A DNA stretch of 11,315 bases from positions 1 through 11,315 of the forward strand of contig JAEWJB010000065.1 in NCBI GenBank assembly GCA_023386795.1. The letters are read 5' to 3'. The stretch's first letter is position 1; every line of letters starts with the position of its first letter. Source of the DNA: Pseudomonadota bacterium (GTDB lineage Bacteria; Pseudomonadota; Gammaproteobacteria; Xanthomonadales; Xanthomonadaceae). Positions 10,732 through 11,315 of the stretch are shown here, piece after piece. The notes below the pieces were generated by a model. That model was not told where the DNA came from. It saw only the letters and a program-made list of their open reading frames with translations, and made no database searches. Both the position numbers and the translations under genes were made by a program.

Positions 10732-11315
10732 ATGCCGCTTCGTGACCTGTTCCGCGTCCTGCCCGCCGCGCTTGCGCTTTCCCTTGCCGTTGGCAACGCC
10801 GCGGCCGCCCCGGCCGGGCCGTCGGATTCCCCGCCGGAAAAGGTCTCCCACGGCCGCTTCGAGAACGTGCCGGTGTTGCGTCCGCAGGGCGAGCCGCAGC
10901 GCGTGGTGGTGTGGTTCGCCGGCGCCGCGCGCGATGCCGCTGCGCGTGCGCGGCAGGCCGAAGCGCTGCGCCAGGACGGCGCCCTGGTGGTGATGGTCGA
11001 TACCGCGCACCTGTACCAGGTGCTGGGCAAGGACCCCGGCAAGTGCGTGTTCGGCTCCGGCGACGTGGAGAACTTCTCGCGCTACGTGCAGGCCTACCTG
11101 CACATCCCGACCTACCGCCTGCCGCTGCTGGTGGGCGATGGCGAAGGCGCCGCGCTGGCCTATGCGGTGGCCGCGCAGGCGCCGGCCAACGTGCTGGCCG
11201 GCGTGCTCACCGACGGCCTGTGCCCGGCCGGCGTGCCGGAGCGAGCGATCTGCGGTGCCGGCGTGGCCGCCGGTGGCACGTTGCAGCCGACGAAGCTGCC
11301 GGTGCCGTGGCTGGC
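10732..11315 (+). CDS. AcvB/VirJ-like virulence factor family protein, N-terminal part (3' end outside window)
   Basis: There are 194 complete codons and the frame runs off the window edge. A clear signal peptide (MPLRDLFRVL, a hydrophobic core, then GNAAAA|P) predicts periplasmic location. The following sequence has the alpha/beta-hydrolase layout of the VirJ domain: strand VVVWFAG (58-64), VVMVDTAHLYQVL (86-98), then CVFGSGDVENFSRYVQAYL (105-123), LPLLVGDGEGAALAYAVA (130-147) and GVLTDGLCP (157-165). In Agrobacterium AcvB is a periplasmic lysyl-phosphatidylglycerol hydrolase and VirJ supports T-DNA transfer. AcvB has two VirJ units. Here the nucleophile elbow reads G-D-G-E-G (135-139) and lacks Ser, as expected if this is the inactive first unit and the catalytic unit lies beyond the window. 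No lysyl-PG synthase gene is visible. The start lacks a good Shine-Dalgarno site. Confidence 0.75.
   Translation, partial: MPLRDLFRVLPAALALSLAVGNAAAAPAGPSDSPPEKVSHGRFENVPVLRPQGEPQRVVVWFAGAARDAAARARQAEALRQDGALVVMVDTAHLYQVLGKDPGKCVFGSGDVENFSRYVQAYLHIPTYRLPLLVGDGEGAALAYAVAAQAPANVLAGVLTDGLCPAGVPERAICGAGVAAGGTLQPTKLPVPWL

Noticed and set aside
9766..11103. A 445-codon minus-strand frame over the HD, PF09791 and AcvB-like genes
   Set aside because: It crosses three plus-strand genes with clear family motifs; His/Arg/Gly-rich composition indicates a shadow.
1..11315. A defence island, CRISPR array, mobile element, prophage or biosynthetic cluster
   Set aside because: There are no regularly spaced repeats, transposase, integrase, terminal inverted repeats, tRNA attachment sites or composition shifts. 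Nearly every gene belongs to a known chromosomal family.

Overview
The window is about 11.3 kb of very GC-rich DNA (about 69% by eye). It looks like an ordinary chromosomal stretch of a Lysobacteraceae/Xanthomonadaceae gammaproteobacterium (Stenotrophomonas, Pseudoxanthomonas, Luteimonas, Lysobacter and relatives). The basis is strong G/C third-position bias, the gene complement, and GC-rich -10 boxes of the type GCTAGNAT close to start codons. The genus cannot be fixed from sequence alone. I see no insertion sequence, phage gene, tRNA, rRNA, CRISPR array or integrase.

Layout. 1-1319 (+): the 3' end of a membrane-anchored, anti-sigma-like protein, then a secreted DUF4097 beta-solenoid protein; these form one envelope-related operon. 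1353-1538 (-): a 61-aa basic protein with a long hairpin-containing region upstream. 1780-4827 (-): a DUF1993 protein, a YegD-type Hsp70-like ATPase and a cation diffusion facilitator of the SLC30A9/ZnT9-like type. 5076-5411 (+): a YjdM/PhnA zinc-ribbon protein. 5428-8963 (-): an exported L,D-transpeptidase-fold protein, an Old Yellow Enzyme (NemA-like) and an exported transglutaminase-like/TPR protein, separated by strong hairpins and so probably transcribed independently. 9123-11315 (+): a ThpR-like RNA 2',3'-cyclic phosphodiesterase, an HD-domain hydrolase, a 60-aa Cys-rich PF09791 protein and the 5' part of an AcvB/VirJ-like periplasmic hydrolase.

Most genes look like single-gene housekeeping or stress units rather than a dedicated pathway. 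Loose themes are the envelope (DUF4097 operon, L,D-transpeptidase, transglutaminase/TPR protein, AcvB-like protein), metal handling (CDF, YjdM) and electrophile detoxification (OYE). I found no convincing new multi-gene system. The observations most worth a second look are smaller: an internal duplication in the L,D-transpeptidase with a dead second copy; a beta-clamp-binding-like peptide in the N-terminal extension of the ThpR homologue; a near-consensus leaderless promoter at the HD gene; the finding that all four CTAG tetranucleotides I could find lie inside candidate -10 boxes; and twin hairpins upstream of the 61-aa gene.
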